From: Sediminihabitans luteus
Lineage (GTDB): Bacteria > Actinomycetota > Actinomycetes > Actinomycetales > Cellulomonadaceae
Reading direction: 5' to 3'
Length of the DNA stretch: 64,000 nt
NCBI RefSeq assembly: GCF_002797595.1
Contig: NZ_PGFE01000002.1
Coordinates: 434,001-498,000 of the forward strand
The notes beneath the pieces are model-generated. The model worked only from the letters and a program-made list of their open reading frames with translations, was not told the DNA's origin and did no database searches. The translations under genes and the position numbers were made by a program. Below, one piece after another: positions 45,725 through 56,279 of the stretch. The stretch's first letter is position 1; every line of letters starts with the position of its first letter.

Positions 45725-45730
45725 TAGGAT
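45725..45730 (+). promoter_or_regulatory. -10 element of a predicted leaderless promoter for pdxT
   Basis: TAGGAT followed by six bases and GTG 45737. It would give pdxT its own transcript, consistent with its separation from pdxS. Confidence 0.55.
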
Positions 45731-45736
45731 TGACCG

Positions 45737-46342
45737 GTGATCCCCACCATCGGCGTCCTGGCCCTGCAAGGTGACGTGCGCGAGCACGTCCACGCGCTCG
45801 AGGCGGGGGGAGCGCGCGCCGTGGGCGTGCGCCGTCCCGCCGAGCTCGCCGCGGTCGACGGCCTCGTGCTCCCGGGCGGGGAGTCGACCACGATCGACAA
45901 GCTGCTGCGCATCTTCGAGCTGCGCGACCTCGTGCGCGAGCGGATCGCCGACGGCATGCCCGTCTACGGCTCGTGCGCGGGCATGATCCTGCTCGCCGAC
46001 CGCGTGCTCGGCGGCACGAGCGACCAGGAGACCCTCGGCGGCCTCGACGTCACGGTGCGCCGCAACGCGTTCGGGCGCCAGGTCGACTCGTTCGAGACGA
46101 CGCTCGACGTGCGGGGCGTCGACGGCGGCCCTGTGCCCGCGACCTTCATCCGCGCCCCGTGGATCGAGGAGGCCGGCGCGGACGTCGAGGTGCTCGCCGC
46201 GATACCGGACGACGCCCCGGGCGCGGCCGCCGGTAGGATCGTCGCAGTACGTCAAGGAGCCTTGCTCGCGACCTCGTTCCACCCGGAGATCACCGGTGAC
46301 TCTCGCGTGCACGAGCTGTTCGTCACGATGGTGAAGGAGTAA
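45737..46342 (+). CDS. pdxT: Pyridoxal 5'-phosphate synthase, glutaminase subunit
   Basis: PdxT hydrolyses glutamine and channels ammonia to PdxS. The 201-residue protein has [22 protein letters not shown], the nucleophile in GSCAGMILL (about residue 80) and the catalytic SFHPEIT near 182. It runs directly into yebC (eight-base gap). Confidence 0.96.
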   Translation: MIPTIGVLALQGDVREHVHALEAGGARAVGVRRPAELAAVDGLVLPGGESTTIDKLLRIFELRDLVRERIADGMPVYGSCAGMILLADRVLGGTSDQETLGGLDVTVRRNAFGRQVDSFETTLDVRGVDGGPVPATFIRAPWIEEAGADVEVLAAIPDDAPGAAAGRIVAVRQGALLATSFHPEITGDSRVHELFVTMVKE

Positions 46343-46350
46343 GTCGGGCA

Positions 46351-47106
46351 ATGTCAGGTCACTCCAAGTGGGCAACGACGAAGCACCAGAAGGCCGCGAA
46401 GGACGCCAAGCGCGGGAAGCTCTTCGCGAAGCTCATCAAGAACATCGAGGTCGCGGCGCGCACGGGCGGCGGTGACCCCTCGGGCAACCCGACCCTGTTC
46501 GACGCGATCCAGAAGGCCAAGAAGACCTCGGTCCCGAACGACAACATCGACCGCGCGGTCAAGCGCGGCTCCGGCCAGGAGGCCGGCGGCGTCGACTACC
46601 AGACGATCATGTACGAGGGCTACGGCTCGGGCGGCATCGCGGTGCTCGTCGAGTGCCTCACCGACAACAAGAACCGCGCCGCGGCCGACGTCCGCCTCGC
46701 GTTCTCGCGCAACGGCGGCCAGCTCGCCGACCCGGGCTCGGTCTCGTACCTGTTCTCGCGCAAGGGCATCGTGATCGTGCCCAAGGAGGGCACGACCGAG
46801 GACGCCGTCATGGAGGCCGTGCTCGAGGCGGGCGGCGAGGAGGTCACCGACCTCGGCGACTCGTTCGAGGTCATGTCCGAGGCGACCGACCTGGTACCCG
46901 TGCGCACCGCGCTGCAGGAGGCCGGGATCGAGTACGACTCCGCCGACGTGGTGTTCCACCCGTCGATGCAGATCGAGGTCGACGCCGACGGCGCGCGCAA
47001 CATCCTGCGCCTGATCGACACGCTCGAGGACAGCGACGACGTCCAGACCGTCTACGCGAACTTCGACGCCTCGGACGAGGTCATGGCCGAGCTCGAGAAC
47101 GACTGA
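46351..47106 (+). CDS. yebC: YebC/PmpR family protein
   Basis: A 251-residue protein starting [22 protein letters not shown].., the diagnostic YebC N-terminus. YebC proteins act as transcriptional regulators or, in recent work, as ribosome-associated factors easing polyproline stalls; which applies here is open. AAGGAG precedes ATG 46351 and lies partly in pdxT. It sits next to ruvC as in most actinobacteria. Confidence 0.95.
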   Translation: MSGHSKWATTKHQKAAKDAKRGKLFAKLIKNIEVAARTGGGDPSGNPTLFDAIQKAKKTSVPNDNIDRAVKRGSGQEAGGVDYQTIMYEGYGSGGIAVLVECLTDNKNRAAADVRLAFSRNGGQLADPGSVSYLFSRKGIVIVPKEGTTEDAVMEAVLEAGGEEVTDLGDSFEVMSEATDLVPVRTALQEAGIEYDSADVVFHPSMQIEVDADGARNILRLIDTLEDSDDVQTVYANFDASDEVMAELEND

Positions 47107-47118
47107 CACCGCACCGCC

Positions 47119-47165
47119 CCGGAGGCCCGGGAGCCGTCCCCGCGGGGAGGCTCCCGGGCCTCCGG
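47119..47165 (+). terminator. Terminator between yebC and ruvC
   Basis: Perfect 17-bp stem CCGGAGGCCCGGGAGCC and its reverse complement, with a 13-base loop that is itself palindromic (TCCCCGCGGGGA). Confidence 0.8.
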
Positions 47166-47209
47166 CGTGTGCGGGCGGGGGTGTCGGTGCCGCGTGCGAA
47201 GGTGTGCTC

Positions 47210-47773
47210 GTGCGCGTACTCGGAGTGGACCCAGGCCTGACCCGGTGCGGCGTGGGGGTCGTCGACTCCCTGCCCGGGCGCCGGGCCGAGCTCGTCGCCG
47301 TCGGCGTCCTGCAGAGTCCGCACACCGACTCGGTCGACCTGCGACTGCTGCGCATCGCGGACCGCCTCGACGCCTGGTTCGACGAGCACGTGCCCGACGT
47401 CGTCGCGGTCGAGCGCGTGTTCGCCCAGCACAACGTCGGGACCGTCATGGGCACCGCGCAGGTCGCGGGGCTCGCGATGGTCGCCGCGGCGCGCCGCGGC
47501 GTGCCGGTCGCGCTGCACACCCCGAGCGAGGTCAAGGCCGCGGTCACGGGCACGGGACGCGCCGGCAAGGAGCAGGTCCAGCGCATGGTCACGAGCATCC
47601 TGGGCCTCGCCGCCCCACCCCGGCCCGCGGACGCCGCCGACGCCCTGGCGATCGCGATCTGCCACCTGTGGCGCCCCACGGGCGCGCTCCAGGGCGGCGA
47701 GCGGCACCAGCTCACGCCCGCGCAGCGGGCCTGGGCCGCGGCCGAGCAGAGCGCGCGCGGCGGTCGCGGGTGA
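47210..47773 (+). CDS. ruvC: Crossover junction endodeoxyribonuclease RuvC
   Basis: Resolves Holliday junctions. The [18 protein letters not shown] start carries the first catalytic Asp, with [19 protein letters not shown] and [12 protein letters not shown] holding the remaining acids. GTG 47210 has GAAGG at ideal spacing; GTG 47204 is the alternative. It is followed by ruvA and ruvB, the normal actinobacterial ruvCAB order. 187 residues. Confidence 0.95.
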   Translation: MRVLGVDPGLTRCGVGVVDSLPGRRAELVAVGVLQSPHTDSVDLRLLRIADRLDAWFDEHVPDVVAVERVFAQHNVGTVMGTAQVAGLAMVAAARRGVPVALHTPSEVKAAVTGTGRAGKEQVQRMVTSILGLAAPPRPADAADALAIAICHLWRPTGALQGGERHQLTPAQRAWAAAEQSARGGRG

Positions 47774-47861
47774 GCGCGCACGCCGGTGCTAGGCTGACCG
47801 CCGCTCGTACAGGTGTTCGCACCACGAGCGCCCGCACCTCGTCCTGGTCCTGGAGGTCCCC

Positions 47862-48479
47862 GTGATCGCTGCGCTGTCGGGGACCGTCGTCTCCGTGTCC
47901 CTCGACCGTCTCGTGCTCGACGTGGGCGGGGTGGGGTACCTCGTGCACGCGACCCCGGCGACGCTCTCGTCGCTGCGCGTGGGGGAGCAGGCCCGGGTCG
48001 CGACGTCCCTCGTGGTGCGCGAGGACTCGATGACGCTCTACGGGTTCGGCGACGACGACGAGCGCGAGGTCTTCGAGACCGTGCAGACCGTCAGCGGCGT
48101 CGGGCCCCGGCTCGCGCTTGCGATGCTCGCGGTGCACACGCCCGACGCGCTGCGGCGCGCGGTCGCGGGCGAGGACCTCGCCGCGCTCGTGCGCGTGCCC
48201 GGGATCGGGCGCAAGGGCGCCCAGCGCATCGTCCTCGAGCTCGGCGACCGCCTCGGACCCGCCACGGGGTCGGACGACGCAGCCGCGGTCCCGGCGTCCG
48301 CGCACGACCACCGGGGCCAGGTCGTGGACGCGCTCGTCGGCCTGGGCTGGACCGCGAAGGTCGCCGACGACACGGTCGACGCGGTGCTCGACGCCGCCGG
48401 CGAGTCCACGGTCGCGGCGGACGACGTCGCGGGCGCGCTGCGCGCGGCGCTGCGCCTGCTCGGGGCGCAGCGTGGCTGA
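47862..48479 (+). CDS. ruvA: Holliday junction branch migration protein RuvA
   Basis: Binds the four-way junction as a tetramer and loads RuvB. It has an N-terminal OB fold ([12 protein letters not shown]), helix-hairpin-helix motifs [14 protein letters not shown] and [17 protein letters not shown], and the C-terminal RuvB-binding domain after a linker. GTG 47862 has GGAGG. The 88-base gap after ruvC contains TAGGCT (47790-47795), so ruvAB may have its own promoter. Confidence 0.95.
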   Translation: MIAALSGTVVSVSLDRLVLDVGGVGYLVHATPATLSSLRVGEQARVATSLVVREDSMTLYGFGDDDEREVFETVQTVSGVGPRLALAMLAVHTPDALRRAVAGEDLAALVRVPGIGRKGAQRIVLELGDRLGPATGSDDAAAVPASAHDHRGQVVDALVGLGWTAKVADDTVDAVLDAAGESTVAADDVAGALRAALRLLGAQRG

Positions 48480-49593
48480 CTTCGACCGCGTGGGTCTCCC
48501 CGGACGGCTCCCGGGCCCGCGCGACGCTGCGCGCAGCGACCGGGCTGGGTTCGCCGACGAGTCCGTGACGACCGAGCGGCTCGTCGCCGCGGGGGCCGAC
48601 GACATCGAGCGCGCCGCCGAGGCCGCGCTGCGCCCCCGGTCGCTCGAGGACTTCGTCGGCCAGCGCGTCGTGCGCGACCAGCTCTCGCTCGTGCTGCACG
48701 CGGCGCTGGGCCGCGGCACGCCGCCCGACCACGTGCTGCTCTCGGGGCCGCCCGGGCTCGGCAAGACGACCCTCGCGATGATCATCGCGAACGAGCTCGG
48801 CACGTCGCTGCGCGTGACCTCAGGCCCCGCGATCCAGCACGCGGGCGACCTCGCCGCGGTGCTGTCCTCGCTCGAGGAGGGTGAGGTGCTGTTCATCGAC
48901 GAGATCCACCGCCTCGCGCGGCCCGCCGAGGAGCTCCTGTACGTCGCGATGGAGGACTTCCGGGTCGACGTCGTGGTCGGCAAGGGCGCCGGGGCGAGCG
49001 CGATCCCGCTGAGCCTGCCGCCGTTCACGGTGGTCGGCGCCACGACGCGGGCCGGCCTGCTGCCCGCACCGCTGCGCGACCGTTTCGGGTTCACGGGGCA
49101 CCTCGACTTCTACGCCGCTGACGAGCTCGAGCGCGTCGTGACGCGCTCGGCGCACCTGCTCGGTGCGCCGCTCGACGCGGACGCCGCGCGCGAGCTCGCG
49201 AGCCGTTCGCGCGGCACGCCCCGCATCGCGAACCGTCTGCTGCGGCGCGTGCGCGACTGGGCGCAGGTGCGCGGCGACGGCAGCATGGACCTGCGGGCCG
49301 CGCGGGCCGCGCTCGAGGTCTACGAGGTCGACGCCCTCGGGCTCGACCGGCTCGACCGCGCCGTGCTGACCTCGCTGTGCACCCGGTTCAACGGCGGCCC
49401 CGTCGGCCTGTCGACGCTCGCGGTGACCGTGGGCGAGGAGACCGAGACGGTCGAGACGGTCGCCGAGCCGTACCTCGTGCGCGAGGGCCTCATGGGCCGC
49501 ACGCCGCGCGGCCGCGTCGCCACGCCCGCCGCGTGGGCGCACCTGGGCCTCGAGCCGCCCGCGCCCGCGGGCACCCTGTTCGACGCCGACTGA
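48472..49593 (+). CDS. ruvB: Holliday junction branch migration helicase RuvB
   Basis: The AAA+ motor that drives branch migration. Visible are [11 protein letters not shown], Walker [10 protein letters not shown], Walker [10 protein letters not shown], the sensor [18 protein letters not shown] and the winged helix with [19 protein letters not shown] 48472 overlaps ruvA by eight bases. 373 residues; the N-terminal extension of about 35 residues before the core is longer than in E. coli. Confidence 0.96.
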   Translation: MADFDRVGLPGRLPGPRDAARSDRAGFADESVTTERLVAAGADDIERAAEAALRPRSLEDFVGQRVVRDQLSLVLHAALGRGTPPDHVLLSGPPGLGKTTLAMIIANELGTSLRVTSGPAIQHAGDLAAVLSSLEEGEVLFIDEIHRLARPAEELLYVAMEDFRVDVVVGKGAGASAIPLSLPPFTVVGATTRAGLLPAPLRDRFGFTGHLDFYAADELERVVTRSAHLLGAPLDADAARELASRSRGTPRIANRLLRRVRDWAQVRGDGSMDLRAARAALEVYEVDALGLDRLDRAVLTSLCTRFNGGPVGLSTLAVTVGEETETVETVAEPYLVREGLMGRTPRGRVATPAAWAHLGLEPPAPAGTLFDAD

Positions 49594-49698
49594 CGCCCGG
49601 GTGTGACGGAGCGCTCATCACGAGGCCCTAGACTGTGCGCACCGACGCACGGGAACTCCTGGACGCCGGTGCCCGTTGGACGACGGAGCGCCGGCGCC

Positions 49699-49704
49699 TA
49701 GACT
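49699..49704 (+). promoter_or_regulatory. -10 element of the yajC-secDF promoter
   Basis: TAGACT, start near 49711, then AAAGGAA before ATG 49737. A second TAGACT lies at 49629-49634. Confidence 0.45.
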
Positions 49705-49736
49705 GCCGCGCGGACCCGACAGCAAAGGAACCACCG

Positions 49737-50153
49737 ATGGAACTCCTGATCTTCGCCGCTCTCGCGATCGGCCTGCTCTTCTTCATGAGCAGCCGAACCC
49801 GCAAGCAGCAGCAGACGCAGCAGAGCTTCCGGTCCAGCCTGGCACCCGGTCAGGAGGTCATGACGGCGTCGGGGCTCTTCGGGACGGTCGTCGCGATCGA
49901 CGACGAGAACGACGTGATCACGCTCGAGACCGAGCCGGGCGGGTCGCAGACCCGCTGGCTGCGCGCCGCGATCGCCAAGCGCGTCGACACCGACGAGGTC
50001 GTCGAGGACGAGACCGAGACCGACGCCGTGCTCGGCACCGCGGACGACGCCGGGATCGACCTGGGCAAGCGCGACGACTCGTTCGACGTGCCCGACGACA
50101 TCTCGGGCATCGACGGCCCGCGCCGTGACGACGAGGGCGACAAGACCAAGTGA
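49737..50153 (+). CDS. yajC: Preprotein translocase subunit YajC
   Basis: A 138-residue accessory protein of the SecDF complex. It has one N-terminal membrane helix (LLIFAALAIGLLFFM), then the conserved GQEVMTASGLFGTVVAIDD and a long acidic tail (DDISGIDGPRRDDEGD). It leads yajC-secD-secF. The tail makes it longer than E. coli YajC (110). Confidence 0.95.
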   Translation: MELLIFAALAIGLLFFMSSRTRKQQQTQQSFRSSLAPGQEVMTASGLFGTVVAIDDENDVITLETEPGGSQTRWLRAAIAKRVDTDEVVEDETETDAVLGTADDAGIDLGKRDDSFDVPDDISGIDGPRRDDEGDKTK

Positions 50154-50231
50154 TCGGGGCGCCCCGGGCCATCGGCCCGGGGCGTCGAACCCGTACCGCG
50201 CGGCGGTACGCACACGAGAAGAGACGGACAG

Positions 50232-52187
50232 TTGGCCACCAGCAAGGCACGCACGCGACCGGTTCGCACACTGGTCGTCCTCGGCGTCCTGATCGTCGCG
50301 ATGTTCGCGACGATCTTCGCGGGGACGAAGCTCGACGCCAAGAGCGAGGACAACCCGAACGGCGCGAGCTGGGCTCCCGGCCTCGCCCTCGACCTGCAGG
50401 GCGGCACCGAGCTGATCCTCAAGGCCGTGACCGAGGACGGGTCGACCCCGACCGACGAGGACATGGACCAGTCGATCGCGGTGATCCGCCAGCGCATCGA
50501 CTCCTCCGGCGTCGCCGAGGCGGAGATCACGCGCCAGGGCGCGACCAACATCGTCGTCGGGATCCCCGGTGAGGTAAGCCAGTCGACGATCGACCTGATC
50601 GTCACGCCCGCGCAGATGGCCTTCCGTCCCGTGCTGCAGATCCTCGCGCCGGGAGCGACCGCGACCGACGAGCCCACGGACGGTGCGACCGACGCCGCCA
50701 CGGACGCTCCGACCGACGGCGCGGACGACGCCGCCGCGACGGACACGGCCACGGACGCCGCGACGGACACGGCCACGGACGCCGCGACCGCGGCGCCGTC
50801 GGACGGCGCGAGCGACGCCGCGTCCGACACGGCCACGGACGCCGCGACCGACGACGCGACGCCGGCCACCGACCCGAGCGACCTCGCGCAGATCACCCCC
50901 GAGGTCCAGGCCGAGATCGACGCGTTCGACTGCACCGACCCGGCGAACCTCACGGGCGGCAACAGCGGCAGTGCCGACGACGTCCTCGTCACCTGCGACG
51001 ACACCGGCACGGCCAAGTACGTGCTCGGCCCGGTCGAGATCTCGGGCGACGAGATCGACTCCGCCTCCGCGGGCCTGCAGACCACGCAGAGCGGCGCCAC
51101 GACCGGCGCCTGGGAGGTCGCGCTGAAGTTCACCGGTCAGGGCCGGGACGACTTCGCCGCGTCGACCGAGCGCATCTCGACCCTCGAGTCGCCGCGCAAC
51201 CAGTTCGCGATCGTGCTCGACGGTCTCGTGATCTCTGCCCCCTCGGTCGACGAGATCATCCCGAACGGCGAGGCCAGCATCACCGGTTCGTTCACGCGTG
51301 AGTCGGCCACGACGCTCGCCAACCAGCTCAACTTCGGTGCCCTGCCGCTCACGTTCGAGGTGCAGAGCCAGGAGACGATCTCTGCGACGCTCGGTGCCGA
51401 GCAGCTCAAGCAGGGCCTCATCGCGGGCGTCATCGGCCTGCTGCTCGTGGCCCTCTACTCGCTCGCGCAGTACCGTGCGCTCGGGCTCGTGACGCTCGCC
51501 TCGCTCGTGATCGCGTCGATCGTGACGTACGGCGTCATCACGCTCATGTCGTGGACGCAGGGCTACCGGCTCTCGCTGCCCGGCGTCGCCGGTCTGATCG
51601 TCGCGATCGGCATCACGGCGGACTCGTTCATCGTGTACTTCGAGCGCATCAGGGACGAGCTGCGCGACGGACGCCCGCTCGTGGGCGCGGTCGAGCGCGG
51701 GTGGTCCCGGGCGCGACGCACGATCCTCGCGTCCGACACCGTGAACTTCCTGGCCGCCGTGATCCTCTACGTGCTCGCGGTCGGCTCGGTGCGAGGCTTC
51801 GCGTTCACGCTGGGCCTGACGACCGTGATCGACCTCATCGTGGTCATCATGTTCACGCACCCGGTGCTGCAGCTGCTCGCCAAGACCAAGTTCTTCGGCG
51901 AGGGCCACCGCGGCTCGGGCCTCGACCCGCGCCGGCTCGGGGTCGACTCGATCCGCTACGGCGGTCGCGGGCGCGTGGTCACGCCCAAGCGCCCCGTCGC
52001 GGACGAGGTCGCCACGCTCGACGCGGACCGTGAGCCGGTCGCGGTGGGTGCGGCAGCGGGCGAGGGACGACGCATGACCATCGCGGAGCGGCGTGCCGCC
52101 GAGCGCAAGGCCGCCGAGGCGGGCACCGAGCCCGACCAGGCAGACGCTGCGCCCCAGGCGCGCGACCAGGACGAGGAGACGCACTGA
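50232..52187 (+). CDS. secD: Protein translocase subunit SecD with Asp/Thr/Ala repeat insert
   Basis: SecD uses the proton gradient to pull exported proteins from SecYEG. The 651-residue protein has the first membrane helix, GLALDLQGGTELIL, the large extracytoplasmic domain and five C-terminal helices with AGLIVAIGITADSFIVYFERI and RARRTILASDTVNFLAA. TTG 50232 is the only start with a suitable site (AGAAGAGACGGA). The insert at about residues 143-216 is an ATD-type low-complexity repeat not found in core SecD. Confidence 0.95.
   Translation: MATSKARTRPVRTLVVLGVLIVAMFATIFAGTKLDAKSEDNPNGASWAPGLALDLQGGTELILKAVTEDGSTPTDEDMDQSIAVIRQRIDSSGVAEAEITRQGATNIVVGIPGEVSQSTIDLIVTPAQMAFRPVLQILAPGATATDEPTDGATDAATDAPTDGADDAAATDTATDAATDTATDAATAAPSDGASDAASDTATDAATDDATPATDPSDLAQITPEVQAEIDAFDCTDPANLTGGNSGSADDVLVTCDDTGTAKYVLGPVEISGDEIDSASAGLQTTQSGATTGAWEVALKFTGQGRDDFAASTERISTLESPRNQFAIVLDGLVISAPSVDEIIPNGEASITGSFTRESATTLANQLNFGALPLTFEVQSQETISATLGAEQLKQGLIAGVIGLLLVALYSLAQYRALGLVTLASLVIASIVTYGVITLMSWTQGYRLSLPGVAGLIVAIGITADSFIVYFERIRDELRDGRPLVGAVERGWSRARRTILASDTVNFLAAVILYVLAVGSVRGFAFTLGLTTVIDLIVVIMFTHPVLQLLAKTKFFGEGHRGSGLDPRRLGVDSIRYGGRGRVVTPKRPVADEVATLDADREPVAVGAAAGEGRRMTIAERRAAERKAAEAGTEPDQADAAPQARDQDEETH
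50683..50880. repeat. Degenerate tandem repeat encoding the SecD low-complexity loop
   Basis: Repeated GCCACGGACGCCGCGAC-type units of 12-18 bases encode ATDAATDTATD-like sequence. The pattern is in frame and very rich in Asp, Thr and Ala. Confidence 0.7.
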
Positions 52188-53290
52188 TGGCCAGCGGTTT
52201 CGCCCAGTGGGGCAACGACCTGTACACGGGTCGCCGCTCCTACCAGATCGTCGGCAAGCGCCGCGGCTACTTCGTCGCCTCGGCCCTCGTCGTGCTGTTC
52301 TCGGTCCTCGTCGTCGGGTTCAAGGGCTTCGACCTCGGCATCGAGTTCCGTGGTGGTTCGCAGTTCACGGTCTCCCAGGTCGCGGACACCTCGGAGCAGA
52401 TCGCGCTCGACGCGGTCGCGGCCGTGGCGCCCGACGAGGAGCCGCGTGTCTCGGTCGTCGGTGGCAGCTCGATGCGCGTGCAGACCGAGGAGCTCACCCC
52501 GACCGAGGTGACGGAGGTCAGCGCCGCGCTGGCCGAGGGCTACGGCGTCTCGACGGACGACGTCACGTCGTCGTTCATCGGCCCGTCGTGGGGCAAGGAC
52601 GTCTCGGGTGCCGCGCTGCGCGCGCTCGTGATCTTCCTGGCGTTCGTCGCGATCGTGATGTCGCTGTACTTCCGCAGCTGGCGCATGGCCGTCTCGGCGC
52701 TCGTCGCGCTCTTCCACGACGTCGTGATCACCGCGGGGCTGTACGCGCTGATCGGCTGGGAGGTCACGCCGGCGACGGTCATCGGCTTCCTGACGATCCT
52801 CGGGTACTCGGTCTACGACACGGTCGTGGTGTTCGACAAGGTCCGTGAGAACACGCACGGCGTGCTCGACCAGACCCGATCGACGTACGCCGAGAAGGCC
52901 AACCTGGCCGTCAACCAGACGCTCATCCGGTCGATCAACACGTCGATCGTTGCGCTGCTGCCGGTCGGGTCGATCCTCTTCATCGGCGCGTTCGTGCTCG
53001 GTGCCGGGACGCTGCGCGACATCTCGCTCGCGCTGTTCATCGGCATCGCGGTCGGGGCGTACTCCTCGATCTTCCTCGCGACGCCGCTCGAGGTGGCCCT
53101 GCGCGAGCGGGAGCCCAAGATCAAGGCGCACACCGACAAGGTGCTCACGGCCCGCCGTGAGCGCGCCGAGCAGGCCGGGGCGGACGAGGCGGACGCCGTG
53201 CTCGCCGCCGCGGGCGTCGAGGGCGCCGCGCAGCTCGTGCCCGGGTCGCACCAGGGCAACCGCGCGCAGCCGCGCCGCAAGCGGCGCTGA
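52187..53290 (+). CDS. secF: Protein translocase subunit SecF
   Basis: Partner of SecD. 367 residues with GFDLGIEFRGGSQF near the N-terminus and the SecF signature TVIGFLTILGYSVYDTVVVFDKVREN and NQTLIRSINTSIVALLPV. ATG 52187 shares one base with the secD stop (TGATG), so translation is coupled. Confidence 0.96.
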   Translation: MASGFAQWGNDLYTGRRSYQIVGKRRGYFVASALVVLFSVLVVGFKGFDLGIEFRGGSQFTVSQVADTSEQIALDAVAAVAPDEEPRVSVVGGSSMRVQTEELTPTEVTEVSAALAEGYGVSTDDVTSSFIGPSWGKDVSGAALRALVIFLAFVAIVMSLYFRSWRMAVSALVALFHDVVITAGLYALIGWEVTPATVIGFLTILGYSVYDTVVVFDKVRENTHGVLDQTRSTYAEKANLAVNQTLIRSINTSIVALLPVGSILFIGAFVLGAGTLRDISLALFIGIAVGAYSSIFLATPLEVALREREPKIKAHTDKVLTARRERAEQAGADEADAVLAAAGVEGAAQLVPGSHQGNRAQPRRKRR

Positions 53291-53292
53291 GC

Positions 53293-53865
53293 GTGAGCAT
53301 CCAGCCGCGGGACGTGGCACGGCTCGGCCTCGCGCCGGGCCGTGCCGCGGCCCTCGCGCAGCTCGTGCGCGACGTCCCGGACTACCCGCAGCCCGGGGTG
53401 ATGTTCCGTGACATCACGGGCCTGCTCGCCGACGGGCCGGCGTTCGCCGACCTGGTCGGTGCCTTCGCCGCGGCCCAGGAGCCCGGCGCGGTCGACCTCG
53501 TCGTCGGCATGGAGGCCCGCGGCTTCCTCCTCGGGGCGCCGCTCGCGGTCGCCCTCGGTGTCGGGTTCGTGCCGCTGCGCAAGGCGGGCAAGCTCCCGGC
53601 GCCGACCGAGCGCGTCGCGTACGACCTCGAGTACGGCACGGCCGAGCTCGAGGTGCGCACGGGGTCGATCCCCGCGGGGGCACGGGTCGTGGTCGTCGAC
53701 GACGTGCTCGCCACGGGCGGCACCGCCGCCGCGGCGGTCGAGCTCGTCGAGCGGTGCGGTGCGCAGGTCGTGGACGTGCAGTTCCTGCTCGAGCTCGACG
53801 CGCTCGGCGGGCGCGCACGTCTCGCGGGGCGCCCGCTGACCTCGTTGTGGGCGGTCCCGGCGTAG
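53293..53865 (+). CDS. apt: Adenine phosphoribosyltransferase
   Basis: Salvages adenine to AMP with PRPP. 190 residues with [28 protein letters not shown] and the PRPP motif [17 protein letters not shown] (about residues 131-147). GTG 53293 follows secF by two bases. The secDF-apt-relA order is conserved in actinobacteria. Confidence 0.95.
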   Translation: MSIQPRDVARLGLAPGRAAALAQLVRDVPDYPQPGVMFRDITGLLADGPAFADLVGAFAAAQEPGAVDLVVGMEARGFLLGAPLAVALGVGFVPLRKAGKLPAPTERVAYDLEYGTAELEVRTGSIPAGARVVVVDDVLATGGTAAAAVELVERCGAQVVDVQFLLELDALGGRARLAGRPLTSLWAVPA

Positions 53866-53868
53866 GAT
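53863..53868 (+). promoter_or_regulatory. -10 element of a relA promoter
   Basis: TAGGAT; its TAG is the apt stop codon. Start would be near 53875 with a 74-base leader before GTG 53949. Confidence 0.45.
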
Positions 53869-53948
53869 TGCCCCACTCCGGACGCGTCCAGACGCGGTCC
53901 GGGTGCGGCGCCCGTGCGGGCGACCGACCGACGTCGGAGGGAGGTCGC

Positions 53949-56243
53949 GTGAGCGACGACACGCGGACCAGCCCGCAGGGTTCTCGGGTGCGGTCCCGGC
54001 TCGTGCGGTTCGGCGGGCGGCCCCAGGGCACCCCGGCGCTCGAGCCGCTGCTCCAGGCGGTGCGCACCAACCACCCGAAGGCCGACCTCTCGGGCATCGA
54101 GCGCGCGTACGTCACGGCGGAGAAGGCGCACCGCGGTCAGCTGCGCAAGAGCGGCGACCCGTACATCACGCACCCGGTCGCGGTCGCGACGATCCTGGCC
54201 GAGCTCGGCATGACGCCGCCGACCCTCGCGGCGGCGCTGCTGCACGACACGGTCGAAGACACCGACTACTCGCTCGACCAGCTGCGCAGCGAGTACGGCG
54301 ACGAGATCGCGATGCTCGTCGACGGCGTGACCAAGCTCGACAAGGTCCAGTACGGCGACGCCGCGCAGGCCGAGACCGTGCGCAAGATGGTCGTCGCGAT
54401 GGCCCGTGACATCCGCGTGCTCGTGATCAAGCTCGCGGACCGCCTGCACAACGCCCGCACCTGGAAGTTCGTGCCCGCGAAGTCGGCCGAGCGCAAGGCG
54501 CGCGAGACCCTCGAGATCTACGCGCCGCTCGCGCACCGCCTCGGCATGAACACGATCAAGTGGGAGCTCGAGGACCTCTCGTTCGCGGCCCTGTACCCCA
54601 AGGTCTACGACGAGATCGTGCACCTGGTGGCCGAGCGCGCCCCGGCCCGCGAGGAGTACCTCGCGGTCGTGCGCGGACAGGTCACGGCCGACCTGCGCGG
54701 CGCCAAGATCAAGGCGACGGTCACGGGCCGGCCCAAGCACTACTACTCGATCTACCAGAAGATGATCGTGCGCGGCCACGACTTCGCGGAGATCTACGAC
54801 CTCGTCGGCGTGCGCGTCCTGGTGGACTCGGTGCGCGACTGCTACGCGGCGCTCGGCGCGCTGCACGCGCGGTGGAACCCGGTGCCCGGCCGGTTCAAGG
54901 ACTACATCGCGATGCCGAAGTTCAACATGTACCAGTCGTTGCACACGACCGTGATCGGCCCGGGCGGCAAGCCCGTCGAGATCCAGCTGCGCACGCACGA
55001 CATGCACCGTCGCGCCGAGTACGGCGTCGCGGCGCACTGGAAGTACAAGGAGGCCGCCAAGGCGGGCAAGCCGTCCGAGGACGGCGCGGGCGGCCCGAGC
55101 GACATGCACTGGCTGCGCCAGCTCGTCGACTGGCAGCGCGAGACGGCGGACCCGGGGGAGTTCCTCGACTCGCTGCGCTTCGAGATCGGTGGCGCCGAGG
55201 TCTACGTGTTCACGCCCAAGGGCGACGTCATGGCGCTGCCCATGGGATCGACCCCGGTCGACTTCTCGTACGCGGTGCACACCGAGGTGGGGCACCGCAC
55301 GATGGGTGCGCGCGTCAACGGGCGTCTCGTCCCGCTCGACTCCCCGCTCGACAACGGCGACGTCGTCGAGGTGCTCACCTCGAAGTCCGAGAACGCGGGG
55401 CCGAGCCGGGACTGGCTCGCGTTCGTCAAGAGCCCGCGGGCGCGCAACAAGATCCGGCAGTGGTTCTCCAAGGAGCGCCGCGACGAGGCCGTCGAGCAGG
55501 GCAAGGACCAGATCGCCAAGGCGATGCGCAAGCAGAACCTGCCGATCCAGCGCCTGCTCTCGCACGAGGGGCTGCTCGCCCTCGCGAACGAGCTGCGCTA
55601 CCCGGACGTGACCTCGCTGTACGCCGCGATCGGCGAGGGCCAGGCCTCGGCCGCGAGCGTCGTGCAGAAGCTCGTGCACTCGATGGGCGGCGAGGAGGGC
55701 ACGACCGAGGACGTCGCCGAGACCGCACGTCCGGGGCAGACCGCGCGGCGCGTGCGCACGGGCGACCCGGGCGTCGTGGTCAAGGGCGTCGACGACGTGT
55801 GGGTCAAGCTCGCCAAGTGCTGCACGCCCGTGCCGGGCGACGAGATCATCGGGTTCGTCACGCGCGGCCACGGCGTGAGCGTGCACCGCACGGACTGCGC
55901 GAACGTCGTCGGGCTGCGCGACCAGCCCGAGCGGATCGTCGACGTCGGCTGGTCCACGGGGGCGAACACCATGTTCCTCGTGCAGATCCAGGTCGAGGCG
56001 CTCGACCGCTCGCGCCTGCTGTCCGACGTCACGCGCGTGCTGTCGGACCACCACGTCAACATCCTCTCGGCGTCGGTCTCGACCTCGAACGACCGGGTCG
56101 CGATCTCGCGCTTCGTGTTCGAGATGGCCGAGCCCGGGCACCTCGCCTCGGTCCTGACCGCGGTGCGCAAGATCGACGGCGTGTTCGACGTCTACCGCAT
56201 CACGGGGTCGAAGGCCGAGCAGGCGCCGAGCCTCCCGGCCTGA
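53949..56243 (+). CDS. relA: Bifunctional (p)ppGpp synthetase/hydrolase
   Basis: Makes and degrades the stringent-response alarmone. The HD hydrolase has [12 protein letters not shown] (about residue 98); the synthetase has the RFKD element (about 315), whose R-x-K-D form is typical of bifunctional enzymes, and [14 protein letters not shown] (about 417-477), a conserved Cys pair region ([14 protein letters not shown]) and an ACT domain (about 670-750) follow. 764 residues; GTG 53949 has GGAGGGAGG. Confidence 0.96.
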   Translation: MSDDTRTSPQGSRVRSRLVRFGGRPQGTPALEPLLQAVRTNHPKADLSGIERAYVTAEKAHRGQLRKSGDPYITHPVAVATILAELGMTPPTLAAALLHDTVEDTDYSLDQLRSEYGDEIAMLVDGVTKLDKVQYGDAAQAETVRKMVVAMARDIRVLVIKLADRLHNARTWKFVPAKSAERKARETLEIYAPLAHRLGMNTIKWELEDLSFAALYPKVYDEIVHLVAERAPAREEYLAVVRGQVTADLRGAKIKATVTGRPKHYYSIYQKMIVRGHDFAEIYDLVGVRVLVDSVRDCYAALGALHARWNPVPGRFKDYIAMPKFNMYQSLHTTVIGPGGKPVEIQLRTHDMHRRAEYGVAAHWKYKEAAKAGKPSEDGAGGPSDMHWLRQLVDWQRETADPGEFLDSLRFEIGGAEVYVFTPKGDVMALPMGSTPVDFSYAVHTEVGHRTMGARVNGRLVPLDSPLDNGDVVEVLTSKSENAGPSRDWLAFVKSPRARNKIRQWFSKERRDEAVEQGKDQIAKAMRKQNLPIQRLLSHEGLLALANELRYPDVTSLYAAIGEGQASAASVVQKLVHSMGGEEGTTEDVAETARPGQTARRVRTGDPGVVVKGVDDVWVKLAKCCTPVPGDEIIGFVTRGHGVSVHRTDCANVVGLRDQPERIVDVGWSTGANTMFLVQIQVEALDRSRLLSDVTRVLSDHHVNILSASVSTSNDRVAISRFVFEMAEPGHLASVLTAVRKIDGVFDVYRITGSKAEQAPSLPA

Positions 56244-56279
56244 CGCGCCGCGTGCGGGGCCCGGTGGCAGCATCGAGCC

